19,715 nucleotides of DNA from an uncultured Dorea sp. (GCA_934295165.1 CAKRAT010000041.1:1-19715), one strand, 5' to 3'; shown: positions 8,778 to 16,982, numbered from the stretch's first letter. Made by a program: numbers and translations. The notes: generated by a model from the letters alone, not told the origin.

Positions 8778-8864
8778 TTAGGGTCTTAATCCCATACCGC
8801 CTTCCAGTGCAACAGTCTCTCCACTCATGAATTTGAAATCAGGAGAAAATTGTTTACCAATACC
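8778..8864 (-). pseudogene. Remnant of a short-chain dehydrogenase 3' end
   Basis: The frame ends in FMSGETVALEGGMGLRP and a TAA stop. This is the typical C-terminus of SDR-family oxidoreductases, whose last strand and tail follow a TG(Q/E)xxxxDGGxxL pattern. About 28 codons are open (8781-8864) before an in-frame stop at 8865-8867; no start codon, ribosome site or Rossmann part is present nearby. The rest of the gene is absent, so this is a deletion fossil in the spacer between pyrD and the YhgE genes. Confidence 0.65.
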
Positions 8865-8885
8865 TTATATCTATTAATTTGGACA

Positions 8886-8935
8886 CAAAAAACGCATCAA
8901 TACAGGTGTATTTTCTCCCATATTGATGCATTTTT
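8886..8935 (-). terminator. Terminator after pyrD
   Basis: Stem GCATCAATA/TATTGATGC (8894-8902 with 8921-8929) with an 18-nt loop. Beyond a mismatch it is extended by A-tract/T-tract pairing. On the minus strand it ends in CGTTTTTTG. It starts within 12 nt of the pyrD stop and is also U-rich in the plus direction. Confidence 0.8.
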
Positions 8936-8940
8936 ATCAT

Positions 8941-9843
8941 TTATTTTACAATTCCAACCATGTCTTTTACGGATTCAAATCCATTTTTCTTCATATAGGC
9001 TTCGATTCCGTCTATAATCTCGATCGTTGCATTCGGATTATAGAAATTCGCAGTTCCCACGGATACTGCAGACGCTCCGGCAAGGATCATCTCGATGGCA
9101 TCTTCCGGTGTCGCAATACCGCCCATTCCGATAATCGGAATATTCACTGCCTGCGCCGTCTGGTATACCATCCGGACTGCGACCGGATGTACAACTGGTC
9201 CCGATACGCCGCCCGTCTTATTGGCTACTGCAAATGTCCTGCGGTTGATATCGATCTTCATACCCGTCAGTGTATTGATCAGTGACAGGGCATCTGCACC
9301 GCCGGCTTCTGCCGCCTTCGCAATCTCTGTAATATCCGTCACATTCGGTGTCAGTTTCATGATGACCGGCTGTTTTGCAATCTTTTTGATCTGCGCCGTC
9401 AGCTCTTCTATATGCTTTGCATCCTGTCCGAACGCCAGAAAACCGGCATTTACATTCGGACACGAGATATTGATCTCCATCATATCAACCGGCTCATCTG
9501 CCAGTCTTTCTACCACCGCCAGATATTCCTCCGGTGCATGACCACAGACATTGACAATGATCTTCGTATCATATTTCTTCAGGAACGGAATATCTCTTTT
9601 GCAGAACAGATCGATTCCCGGATTCTGAAGTCCGATCGCATTCATCATTCCGCCATATACCTCTGCCACACGCGGTGTCGGATTGCCCGGCCATGGAACA
9701 TTTGCCACTCCCTTAGTCGTCACCGCTCCAAGACGGTTCAAATCCACAAATTCACCGAATTCTTCTCCCGAACCAAATGTTCCGGAAGCCACTGTAACCG
9801 GATTCTTCCACTCTACGCCGGCAATATTTACTCTCATATCCAT
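8941..9843 (-). CDS. pyrD: Dihydroorotate dehydrogenase, type 1B catalytic subunit
   Basis: 300 residues. An FMN enzyme that oxidises dihydroorotate to orotate, passing electrons through PyrK to NAD+. It is a TIM barrel. The catalytic Cys is C128 in NISCPNV (125-131), VTTKG (~41-45) is the flavin and substrate Lys region, and IGMGGIATPEDA and AGASAVSVGTA form the phosphate-binding C-terminal loops. Length is normal for PyrD-B. The first of two close ATGs is chosen because GGAGGT lies about 9 nt before it, inside the end of pyrK. Start and pyrK stop share one base (TAATG), so the two subunits are translationally coupled. A terminator follows directly. Confidence 0.96.
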   Translation of the reverse strand: MDMRVNIAGVEWKNPVTVASGTFGSGEEFGEFVDLNRLGAVTTKGVANVPWPGNPTPRVAEVYGGMMNAIGLQNPGIDLFCKRDIPFLKKYDTKIIVNVCGHAPEEYLAVVERLADEPVDMMEINISCPNVNAGFLAFGQDAKHIEELTAQIKKIAKQPVIMKLTPNVTDITEIAKAAEAGGADALSLINTLTGMKIDINRRTFAVANKTGGVSGPVVHPVAVRMVYQTAQAVNIPIIGMGGIATPEDAIEMILAGASAVSVGTANFYNPNATIEIIDGIEAYMKKNGFESVKDMVGIVK

Positions 9844-10625
9844 TATAAATCCACCTCCGTAGATAAGAATACTGGTCCGTCTTTACAGATTCTCTTATTG
9901 TTCACATTGCTGTGTGCATCTTTTTCCTTTGTCTTGCAGACGCATGCCAGACAGGCACCGATACCGCATGCCATTCTCTCTTCTAATGAAATATAGCATT
10001 CGATTCCCTTCTCTTCTGCATAAGCCTTGATCGCACGCAGCATTGGTGTCGGTCCGCATGCATATATCATATCTGCATCCAGATTCTGCTCACGGATGGC
10101 ATCCATGACATTTCCTTTTGTTCCCACACTTCCATCCTCTGTGGAAATATATAAATTTCCGTTCTGTTCAAATTCTTCTTTCAGGAATGTATGGGCATCT
10201 CTGTAGCCGACAACGATCTGCTTTTCCCCGCACTGCATCTGTTTGGCAAGTTCCAGGATCGGCGGAACACCGATCCCGCCGCCCATCAGAAATACTTTCT
10301 TTCCTTCTGCTTTCTCATATGGAAACCCATTTCCCAGAGGTCCTATCACCGGCACCGTATCTCCGGCCTTTAATTCTGAGAACTGTTTTGTTCCTGTCTT
10401 CTCTCCGGTCACACGGTATACCAGTCTCAGTTTTTTTGCCTCTTTATCAATTTCACAGATACTGACCGGACGCGGAAGTAATTTGCTTGCATCTGCTGTA
10501 TATACAGATACAAACTGTCCCGGTCTGGCAGTCAGTGCCGCTTCTGTCTCAATCCACAGACTGTAGATCCCGTCTGCCAGCATCTCCTGTGACAGAACTT
10601 TCGCCTGTTCTTTTTTTCTCTCCAT
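9843..10625 (-). CDS. pyrK: Dihydroorotate dehydrogenase electron-transfer subunit
   Basis: 260 residues. The FAD and [2Fe-2S] subunit that links PyrD to NAD+. The N-terminal beta-barrel carries RPVS (52-55) for FAD binding. GGGIGVPP (115-122) and YACGPTPML (188-196) belong to the NAD(H)/ferredoxin-reductase fold. The iron-sulfur cluster motif is C220-x4-C225-x2-C228 with the fourth ligand C247; C230 is extra. The position directly before pyrD, overlapping by one base, is the usual arrangement. An AGGAG site lies ~11 nt before the ATG, with a second purine run nearer. It begins 82 nt after the pyrF stop, and I see no terminator or clear promoter in that gap. Confidence 0.95.
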   Translation of the reverse strand: MERKKEQAKVLSQEMLADGIYSLWIETEAALTARPGQFVSVYTADASKLLPRPVSICEIDKEAKKLRLVYRVTGEKTGTKQFSELKAGDTVPVIGPLGNGFPYEKAEGKKVFLMGGGIGVPPILELAKQMQCGEKQIVVGYRDAHTFLKEEFEQNGNLYISTEDGSVGTKGNVMDAIREQNLDADMIYACGPTPMLRAIKAYAEEKGIECYISLEERMACGIGACLACVCKTKEKDAHSNVNNKRICKDGPVFLSTEVDL

Positions 10626-10707
10626 TTTCCTTTATCTCCTGTCAAGATTACTCTGTCTTGTTTCTTCCATCTTACATTATCAGCCATTTATCAGGCTCAT
10701 CCGGACA

Positions 10708-11634
10708 TTATCTGTTCTCAAGTGCTCCCTTGATGTCCGCAATCATTGTCTCAACGGCTGCTCTGGATGCATCACCGAAGTTCCCAGCTCCGAATTTTGC
10801 ATACTGCTCCTGCTTGTATGCCGCAATGATTCCTCTCGAGGAGTTCACGATTGCTCCAAGACCATCTTCGTTGAAGAAATGTACCAGGTCTTTTCCTTTT
10901 CCTCCCTGTGCACCGTAGCCAGGAACCAGGATATATGCCTTCGGCATTACTTTTCTGAGTACTTTGCCCATCTCCGGATAAGTTGCTCCGACAACTGCTC
11001 CGACATAACTGTACTCATCACCCATAACTTCTTCTCCCCATGCGGCAACTTTCTCACCAACCAGTTCATATAACGGACGGCCGTCAATCTTCTGATCCTG
11101 GAATTCACCACTTGACGGGTTTGATGTCTTAACAAGTACGAAGATTCCCTTCTTCTCTTCTTTGCATACGTCCAGGAATGGATTTACTCCGTCTGAACCA
11201 AGGTATGGATTCACAGTTACAAAATCTTCATCAAATGGTGCGTAAGATTTGCTTCCCACTGTCACCTTTCCGATGTGACCTACGGCATACGCCGCAGATG
11301 TAGAACCGATATCACCTCTTTTGATGTCTCCGATAACAACCAGTCCTTTTTCCTTACAGTAATCTACCGTCTTCTTGAATGCTGCAAGTCCCGGAAGACC
11401 AAACTGCTCATACATTGCGATCTGCGGTTTTACAGCCGGGATCAGGTCGTAAGTTTTGTCCACGATTTCTTTGTTGAACTGCCAGATTGCTTCTGCTGCA
11501 CCTTCCAGTGTCTCACCATATTCTGCAAATGCTTTCTTCTGCACATGCTCCGGAATATAGTTCAGCATCGGGTCTAATCCCACTACGATTGGTGCTCCTG
11601 TCTTCTTTATATTGGCTACTAACTGATTAATCAA
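10708..11634 (-). CDS. pyrF: Orotidine 5'-phosphate decarboxylase (type 2, long form)
   Basis: 308 residues. Decarboxylates OMP to UMP, the last step of the pathway. The catalytic motif is GDIKRGDIGSTSAAY at 102-116, containing the D-x-K-x2-D core (D103, K105, D108). VGLDP at 18-22 is the first substrate strand, and VPGYGAQGG is the phosphate-binding loop near the C-terminal end. Length fits the long type 2 subfamily and not the ~235-residue Bacillus form. The start is TTG at 11632-11634, supported by AGGAGG eight nt upstream; no ATG is suitable. First gene of the pyrF-pyrK-pyrD unit. Confidence 0.96.
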   Translation of the reverse strand: MINQLVANIKKTGAPIVVGLDPMLNYIPEHVQKKAFAEYGETLEGAAEAIWQFNKEIVDKTYDLIPAVKPQIAMYEQFGLPGLAAFKKTVDYCKEKGLVVIGDIKRGDIGSTSAAYAVGHIGKVTVGSKSYAPFDEDFVTVNPYLGSDGVNPFLDVCKEEKKGIFVLVKTSNPSSGEFQDQKIDGRPLYELVGEKVAAWGEEVMGDEYSYVGAVVGATYPEMGKVLRKVMPKAYILVPGYGAQGGKGKDLVHFFNEDGLGAIVNSSRGIIAAYKQEQYAKFGAGNFGDASRAAVETMIADIKGALENR

Positions 11635-11684
11635 TATTTTTTCCTCCTACCTTATATGCATAATCTAAATTTCACATTGTTTAT

Positions 11685-11693
11685 ATTTTACCA
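11685..11693 (-). promoter_or_regulatory. Possible extended -10 promoter of pyrF
   Basis: The minus strand reads TGGTAAAAT about 50 nt before the TTG start; a consensus -35 is not seen. The upstream region overlaps the preceding terminator. The short leader leaves no room for a PyrR-type attenuator. Confidence 0.42.
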
Positions 11694-11706
11694 TAAGGGA
11701 TAATAA

Positions 11707-11732
11707 AAGGGAATGCCAAACTGCATTCCCTT
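11707..11732 (-). terminator. Terminator after the S41 protease gene
   Basis: A perfect 10-bp stem AAGGGAATGC/GCATTCCCTT with a 6-nt loop, followed on the minus strand by TTTTATTAT. It closes the envelope operon before pyrF. Confidence 0.85.
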
Positions 11733-11770
11733 CCAAACTCTTATTCTGTTATGTTCTCAGTTATCCGGAT

Positions 11771-12940
11771 TTATTTCATCTGTGCTTTTACTTCTTCCAC
11801 TGCTTTATCAAGCTGGTTATCCGCATCCGGATTATTTTCATCACTTTTATATTCGACTTTTACATCCGGTGTGATACCTTTGCCATTGATATTTCTGCCC
11901 TTCGGCGTAAAATATTCTGCGATCGTAAGTTTTACAGCCGTACCGTCATCCAGATCAAATATCTGTTGTACAACACCTTTTCCATAAGTCTGTGTTCCGA
12001 CAATCTTACCGATACCATAATCCTGAATCGCACCGGAATAAATCTCTGATGCACTGGCACTGTTATCATTTACCAGAACTGCAAGCGGCTTTGTAAACTG
12101 ATGCTCTTCGTCAGATTTCATCTCCATTTTCTTACCATTTTTATCCTTGGTATATACAATCAGTCCTTTGGGAAGCATCAGATCCAGCATATCACATACG
12201 GTACTTAAAGAACCTCCCGGATTATTACGCAGGTCTACCACAAGTCCTGTCATTCCCTGATTCTCCAGATCATCCAATGCGGCTTTATACTGATCATAAG
12301 TTACCGTATCAAACTCCGACACGCGGATATATCCGATCTGATCATCCATCATCTTATATTCTATCGTCTGCGCCTGCACGGTATCTCTGGCAGCAGTCAC
12401 GGTTACTTCTTTCGCATCTTCGCCTCTTAATACCGTAATTTCTACCGTTGTTCCTTTTTCACCTTTTACCTTGCTTACAACTTTGGTAAGGTCTTTTCCC
12501 GTTACTTCTTTTCCTTCTACCTTGTAAAGGATATCATTATCTTTCAGTCCTGCTTTTTCTGCAGGCGAATCCTTATAAACCTGAACCACGGTAATGACAC
12601 CGGTCTCTGTATTCTGAGACATCACTGCACCAATTCCGGAATACTCTCCGCCAGTTGATTCATATAATTCTTTCGTTTCTTTTTTATTATAATACACCGA
12701 ATACGGATCATTCAGTCCATTGATGTATCCTTTATAGATACCATCTTCCAGATTATTTTCTTTTACATCTCCCATATAATTTTTCTGAATCAGGTTCTGT
12801 AATTCCGATATCTTTTCATTCGTTTTTGTTGTAATATCACTGTCACTTTTACTCAGTCCGCAGGATACAAGTCCTGCTGCCAGTAACATAGCAAGGGCGC
12901 CGCAAAGCGCCCCTTTTAAAAAACTTTTTTTGTTTTTCAT
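11771..12940 (-). CDS. S41-family C-terminal processing protease, lipoprotein
   Basis: 389 residues. A Ser/Lys protease that trims or degrades envelope proteins from their C-termini. A lipoprotein signal (positive start, hydrophobic core, LVSC with C27) anchors it outside the membrane. A PDZ domain covers ~95-185 and includes the YSGIGAVM segment. The protease core has LRNNPGGSL (~237-245), the nucleophile probably S296 in NSASASEI, and the general base K321 in TYGKG, the usual 25-residue spacing. AGAGG lies 7 nt before the ATG, and the gene starts 32 nt after the M23 gene stop. Following ftsEX and the hydrolase gene, it may process that hydrolase or other division-site proteins; this is inference. 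The family is certain, the CtpA/CtpB subtype is not. Confidence 0.94.
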   Translation of the reverse strand: MKNKKSFLKGALCGALAMLLAAGLVSCGLSKSDSDITTKTNEKISELQNLIQKNYMGDVKENNLEDGIYKGYINGLNDPYSVYYNKKETKELYESTGGEYSGIGAVMSQNTETGVITVVQVYKDSPAEKAGLKDNDILYKVEGKEVTGKDLTKVVSKVKGEKGTTVEITVLRGEDAKEVTVTAARDTVQAQTIEYKMMDDQIGYIRVSEFDTVTYDQYKAALDDLENQGMTGLVVDLRNNPGGSLSTVCDMLDLMLPKGLIVYTKDKNGKKMEMKSDEEHQFTKPLAVLVNDNSASASEIYSGAIQDYGIGKIVGTQTYGKGVVQQIFDLDDGTAVKLTIAEYFTPKGRNINGKGITPDVKVEYKSDENNPDADNQLDKAVEEVKAQMK

Positions 12941-12972
12941 TTATCTGCCTCTTATTATAATCTCTCTGTCTG

Positions 12973-14151
12973 TTACAGATAGTTTGCCGGATTCACCGGT
13001 GTTCCATTCAACATAACCTGAAAATGCAGATGTGGTCCGGTTGAATTACCTGTCGTTCCGACTGCTGCAACATTCTGCCCCTTGCTGACCGTCTGTCCCG
13101 CACTTACATAAATCTTACTGCAGTGCATATAATATGTCAGCAGACCATTTCCATGATTAATTACCAGAAGATTTCCCGCATTTCCTGCATAGCCTGCCGA
13201 AATAACTGTTCCTGCAGCTGCAGCATAGATTGGTGTTCCCGTTGGCGCCGCAAAATCAATTCCTTTATGGTTCGTACTTGCACCTGCGATCGGCTGGGTT
13301 CTGTATCCAAATGTACTGGAAACATAGCCTGCCGGACAAGGATGTACAAATGTTCCATTTCCCGATATCACCGGTGCTCCCGCAGAACCGCCCGATGAAG
13401 AACCCACAGACGCTGTATTCTTCTTTGCAGATGCAACTGCGGCCTGTGCTTTCTTTGCGGCTGCGGCTGCCTCTGCAGCTTCTTTCTGTTTTCTCTCAGC
13501 TTCGGCGGCTGCAGCTTCCAGCTGGGCCAGTTTATTCTTGGTATCACCAAGTTCAGCACTCAGCGACTGGATCTCGCTCTGTTTGCCCGCCATCAGTTTA
13601 TTTACATCATCCTGTTTTGCGATCAGATCGTCCTGCATTGTCTGCAGTTCAGAATATTCTTTTTTTAATTCAGCTTCCTGATTCTCCACATCAGACACAA
13701 TCTTCTGAAATTCTACCAGCATATTTCTATCATAACCGGATATCGTACTGATATACTCTGCATTATTCAGAAATTCACCGATGGATTTTGAAGAACACAA
13801 AATCTCAACAAATCCTGTATTTCCATTCTCATACATGAAACGGATTCTTTTCTTCATGCTCTCGTACTGGTCATTCTCATCTGCTTTTGCCAGAATCAGT
13901 TCGTCTTCTTTATCTGAAATCTCATTTTCTTTTGTCGAAATCTTTTTCTTCGTGCTTTCCATCTCTTCCGCCAGATTTTTCAGCTGACTGGCCAGAGATG
14001 TCTTTTCATTTTCTGCCGCCTTCTTTTTATTCTCTAATTCTTCTGCTTTTTTCTTCGTATCATCAATTTCTGTTGCATATGTCTGTACGAACATTCCACT
14101 TACAAGCGTAAGCGCCAGCAAAAGACTTATCATCTTCTTTCTGTTTATCAT
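12973..14151 (-). CDS. Coiled-coil M23 (LytM) peptidoglycan hydrolase, EnvC/PcsB-like
   Basis: 392 residues. A signal peptide (1-27, cut near TYA|TE) sends it out of the cell. Residues ~28-110 and ~150-245 are Lys/Glu/Ala-rich coiled coil, the second part ending in an Ala-rich segment and a Ser/Gly linker (~248-265). The C-terminal M23 peptidase has zinc ligands H295 and D299 (NHKGID) and H376 (GPHLHF, with H374), and H343 in YYMHCSK as the expected second catalytic His. Coiled coil plus LytM immediately after ftsEX matches EnvC and CwlO/PcsB-type partners, which FtsEX activates at the septum. Unlike EnvC, the catalytic residues are intact, so it should cut peptidoglycan itself. An AAGGGGG site precedes the ATG by 6 nt. 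Confidence 0.93.
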   Translation of the reverse strand: MINRKKMISLLLALTLVSGMFVQTYATEIDDTKKKAEELENKKKAAENEKTSLASQLKNLAEEMESTKKKISTKENEISDKEDELILAKADENDQYESMKKRIRFMYENGNTGFVEILCSSKSIGEFLNNAEYISTISGYDRNMLVEFQKIVSDVENQEAELKKEYSELQTMQDDLIAKQDDVNKLMAGKQSEIQSLSAELGDTKNKLAQLEAAAAEAERKQKEAAEAAAAAKKAQAAVASAKKNTASVGSSSGGSAGAPVISGNGTFVHPCPAGYVSSTFGYRTQPIAGASTNHKGIDFAAPTGTPIYAAAAGTVISAGYAGNAGNLLVINHGNGLLTYYMHCSKIYVSAGQTVSKGQNVAAVGTTGNSTGPHLHFQVMLNGTPVNPANYL

Positions 14152-14178
14152 ATGATGCCCCCTTCCGAGCCAGAACCA

Positions 14179-15087
14179 TTATACTTTCAGGTGCTTACGG
14201 ATTGTGAAGAAACTTCCCACAAAACCGATTCCGACACCCAGTGCAATACCGATTGGAAGTAATGTTCTGTAAACAATTGCCACCGGAAGGAAATCTACAA
14301 TGTTATTCAAAAGACTGAATTTCGTCATGATATATGTAATTGCCTTATTATACATAAAGTACAGAAGAATCAGCGGAATAACCGCTCCTACTGCCCCGAT
14401 GATCACACCTTCGATCACGAATGGTGCACGGACAAATCCATCTTTCGCTCCGATATATTTCATGATCGCAATCTCTTCACGTCTTACTGTAATACCCATG
14501 GTAACAGTGTTGCTGATCAGGAAAATAGATACTGCAAGCAGGATTGCAATGATTGCCACAGATACATATCCAACCAGCTTATTCACACTGGTAAGTGTCT
14601 TTGCCACTACATCTGACTTATTGACTTTTCGCACACCATCCAGTGATTTTGCAAACGATACGATATCTTTCTGTTTTGAAACATCGGAAAGATATACTTC
14701 ATAGTTATCGGAATTAGCAAGCGGGTTATCGCTCTTGAATCCTTCCGCCAGATCACTGGATTCCCCAAAGTACTGGTCTTTGAATTTATCCCACGCTTCA
14801 TCCGCACTTACATAGTTAACTTTCAGTACACCATCTTCTTTTTTCAGTTTGGCACCGATCGTATCTTTTTGTTCCTGTGTTGTGTCTTCGTTGAAAAATA
14901 CAGTGATCGCTACACCTTCTTCTGCTTTTTCCACAATATAATTAAAGTTTACTACGATGGAATAGAACAGTCCGAACAGGAAGATACATGCTGCCATTGT
15001 CGCGATAGAAGCGATGGAAAACAGCTTATTTCTCCGGATGTTCTTAACTCCTTGTTTCATCGAATACCCTATTGTACTAATTCTCAT
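14179..15087 (-). CDS. ftsX: Cell-division ABC transporter permease
   Basis: 302 residues from the ATG at 15085-15087. A GTG four codons earlier is possible, but the GGTGGG ribosome site sits 7 nt before this ATG and overlaps that GTG. FtsX is the membrane half of FtsEX. The N-terminal amphipathic start and GVKNIRRNKLFS lead into helix 1 (~23-45). A ~125-residue extracellular loop follows and is the docking site for the hydrolase. Three more helices lie at ~172-195, ~225-250 and ~278-297, with the MGITVRREEIAIMKYIGA cytoplasmic segment conserved in the family. It overlaps ftsE by 11 bp. The next gene, 27 nt on, is the likely partner hydrolase. Confidence 0.95.
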   Translation of the reverse strand: MRISTIGYSMKQGVKNIRRNKLFSIASIATMAACIFLFGLFYSIVVNFNYIVEKAEEGVAITVFFNEDTTQEQKDTIGAKLKKEDGVLKVNYVSADEAWDKFKDQYFGESSDLAEGFKSDNPLANSDNYEVYLSDVSKQKDIVSFAKSLDGVRKVNKSDVVAKTLTSVNKLVGYVSVAIIAILLAVSIFLISNTVTMGITVRREEIAIMKYIGAKDGFVRAPFVIEGVIIGAVGAVIPLILLYFMYNKAITYIMTKFSLLNNIVDFLPVAIVYRTLLPIGIALGVGIGFVGSFFTIRKHLKV

Positions 15088-15763
15088 GCTTGTACCCACC
15101 TTTTTTCTCGTCGCTTACAATGACACCTTTCTTCATCGTAACAACGCGCTTCTGCATCTCGTTAACGATTTCCTGGTTATGTGTAACGACCAGAACTGTA
15201 GTTCCTCTGTCGTTTGCTTCTTCCAACAGTTTCATGATCTCCCATGAGTTTGTCGGATCCAGGTTACCTGTAGGCTCATCTGCAAGAAGGATCGCAGGCT
15301 CATTTACAATCGCTCTCGCAATCGCAACTCTCTGCTGTTCACCACCGGATAATTCCTTTGGAAATGCTTTGTATTTCTGGGCAAGCCCTACCAGTGACAA
15401 TGCCGCCGGTACTTTTTTCTTGATAATTCTTGTAGGTGTCTCCGTTACTCTCTGCGCAAATGCAATATTTTCATAGATATTGCGGTCTTTTAACAGACGG
15501 AAATCCTGGAATACGACACCGATATTTCTTCTGTACATCGCTACTTTCCGATGTCTCATACGGCTTAAGTTATTGCCGTTTACGATAATCGTTCCGGAAG
15601 TAGGCTCCAGTTCTTTCATGATAAGTTTGATCAATGTAGACTTACCAGAGCCACTGTCTCCTACGATAAATACAAATTCACCCTGTTCAATCTTCAGATT
15701 GATTCCATTCAGGGCTGCAACCCCTTTTGAGTACTCTTTCGTTACTTCTCTTAGTTCAATCAT
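15077..15763 (-). CDS. ftsE: Cell-division ATP-binding protein
   Basis: 228 residues. The ATPase of FtsEX, which drives conformational signalling to a cell-wall hydrolase and not substrate export. Walker A GDSGSGKST is at 35-43, the Q-loop in VVFQDFRLL at ~83-91, the signature LSGGEQQR at 138-145, Walker B ILLADEP at 158-164, and the H-loop His at 195 (VTHN). RNIYENIAFA after the Q-loop is typical of FtsE. AGGAGG lies five to six nt before the ATG. It starts 16 nt after the stop of the PucR-like regulator, so these genes probably share a transcript. Confidence 0.96.
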   Translation of the reverse strand: MIELREVTKEYSKGVAALNGINLKIEQGEFVFIVGDSGSGKSTLIKLIMKELEPTSGTIIVNGNNLSRMRHRKVAMYRRNIGVVFQDFRLLKDRNIYENIAFAQRVTETPTRIIKKKVPAALSLVGLAQKYKAFPKELSGGEQQRVAIARAIVNEPAILLADEPTGNLDPTNSWEIMKLLEEANDRGTTVLVVTHNQEIVNEMQKRVVTMKKGVIVSDEKKGGYKHEN

Positions 15764-15779
15764 ATGTTCCTCCTGATTA

Positions 15780-16868
15780 TTAATACTCCAGCGACTCCAT
15801 ATACTTCATATACTTCACTACCATAAGTGCAATCTTGAATGTAATGGCGTCTTCAAACACACGCAGATCCAGACCGGTACTCTTCTGCAGTTTATCCAGT
15901 CTGTATACCAGTGTATTACGGTGTATATATAATTGTCTGGATGTTTCTGATACGTTCAGATTATTCTCAAAGAATTTGTTGATCGTTGTCAATGTCTCCT
16001 CATCAAAATCATCCGGTGATTTCCCCTCAAAAATCTCACGTATGAACATCTTGCAAAGCGGAATCGGAAGCTGATAGATCAGACGGCCAATTCCCAAAGC
16101 ACTGTATGCGATCACACTCCGCTCACTAAAGAATATCTTACCGACATCAAGTGCCAGTTTTGCTTCTTTATATGATTTTGAAACTTCTTTGATATCATTC
16201 ACAACAGTTCCATATGCGATCAGAACATCTTCCTCACCATCTTCTTTCAGGAGTGTATACATGTTCTCCGCAATCTTCTCCAGTTCCACATGACCATCAT
16301 TCGGTTCCAGTTCTTTTACCACAATAATATTCTTCTCATCGACAGCTGTCACAAAATCCCTTGTCCGATTGCCAAGAAGATTTCTCACATTATCGAGCGC
16401 ATTCGTATCTTTCTCGTGCTTTGTTTCAATAATAAAGATAACACGTCTTACTTCTGTGTCAATATGTAACTTCTTAGCACGATTGTAAATATCTACCAGC
16501 AGCAGATTATCCAGCAACAGATTTTTAATGAAATTATCTTTATCAAATCTTTCTTTATATGCTACAAGAAGATTCTGGATCTGGAAAGCAGCAATCTTTC
16601 CTACCATATAAACATCGTCACTTCCTCCATTGGCAAGAAGGATATATTCTAACTGATGTTCATCAAAAATCTTAAAAAACTGATATCCCTGTACGACCTG
16701 ACTGTCTGCCGGGGATTCAACAAAGGAGATAACCTCCTCTACATAACTCTCCTGTTCTGAAAATGTGCTTGCAAGAGATTTACCATCTGTGTCCATCACG
16801 CAAAAGTCAATTCGTGTAATCCCTTTCAATCCTTCAATTGTGTTTTGAAGTATTTGATTAGATATCAT
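15780..16868 (-). CDS. PucR/CdaR-like helix-turn-helix regulator
   Basis: 362 residues. The C-terminal ~60 residues match the PucR-type helix-turn-helix: NVSETSRQLYIHRNTLVYRL, then the LQKSTGLDLRVFEDAITF segment. Ahead of it a ~130-residue alpha/beta domain resembles the GGDEF-like middle part of CdaR proteins. The N-terminal ~110 residues (DFCVMDTDGKSLAS and onward) look like a small sensor domain with a PAS- or CdaR-like fold; no ligand can be assigned. GGAGGAG lies 7 nt before the ATG. It heads the ftsEX operon, an unusual partner for a family best known for purine and sugar-acid catabolism. A 12-bp inverted repeat straddling its promoter suggests autoregulation; that is inference. Confidence 0.85.
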   Translation of the reverse strand: MISNQILQNTIEGLKGITRIDFCVMDTDGKSLASTFSEQESYVEEVISFVESPADSQVVQGYQFFKIFDEHQLEYILLANGGSDDVYMVGKIAAFQIQNLLVAYKERFDKDNFIKNLLLDNLLLVDIYNRAKKLHIDTEVRRVIFIIETKHEKDTNALDNVRNLLGNRTRDFVTAVDEKNIIVVKELEPNDGHVELEKIAENMYTLLKEDGEEDVLIAYGTVVNDIKEVSKSYKEAKLALDVGKIFFSERSVIAYSALGIGRLIYQLPIPLCKMFIREIFEGKSPDDFDEETLTTINKFFENNLNVSETSRQLYIHRNTLVYRLDKLQKSTGLDLRVFEDAITFKIALMVVKYMKYMESLEY

Positions 16869-16891
16869 ATTCCATCTCCTCCACTCTTTTC

Positions 16892-16943
16892 AATATACAT
16901 TTTCCACAACAAATTCACTCTATAAATCATCAAAATGTATATT
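16892..16943 (-). repeat. 12-bp inverted repeat flanking the regulator's -10, possible operator
   Basis: AATATACATTTT at 16892-16903 and AAAATGTATATT at 16932-16943 are perfect inverted copies whose starts lie 40 bp apart, close to four helical turns. One copy overlaps the -35 and the other lies in the leader, which is the layout of a looping or paired operator. AT-richness makes chance similarity possible. Confidence 0.5.
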
Positions 16944-16948
16944 ATCAA
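16919..16948 (-). promoter_or_regulatory. Probable promoter of the pucR-like/ftsEX operon
   Basis: Minus strand TTGATA (16943-16948) and TATAGA (16919-16924) with an 18-bp spacer. The predicted start is near 16912, about 45 nt before the ATG. The region is AT-rich, so alternatives exist. Confidence 0.48.
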
Positions 16949-16982
16949 ATCTTATCTTAATATATATGACCAAAAAAATAAA

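Noticed and set aside
9412..9996. 194-codon plus-strand frame across pyrD and pyrK
   Set aside because: It runs antisense through two certain genes, including conserved motifs, and resembles no family.
12954..12959. TATAAT on the minus strand just before the S41 protease gene, a possible internal promoter
   Set aside because: No -35 element at the right distance, and the gene is close behind the M23 gene, so operon read-through explains it. The region is AT-rich.
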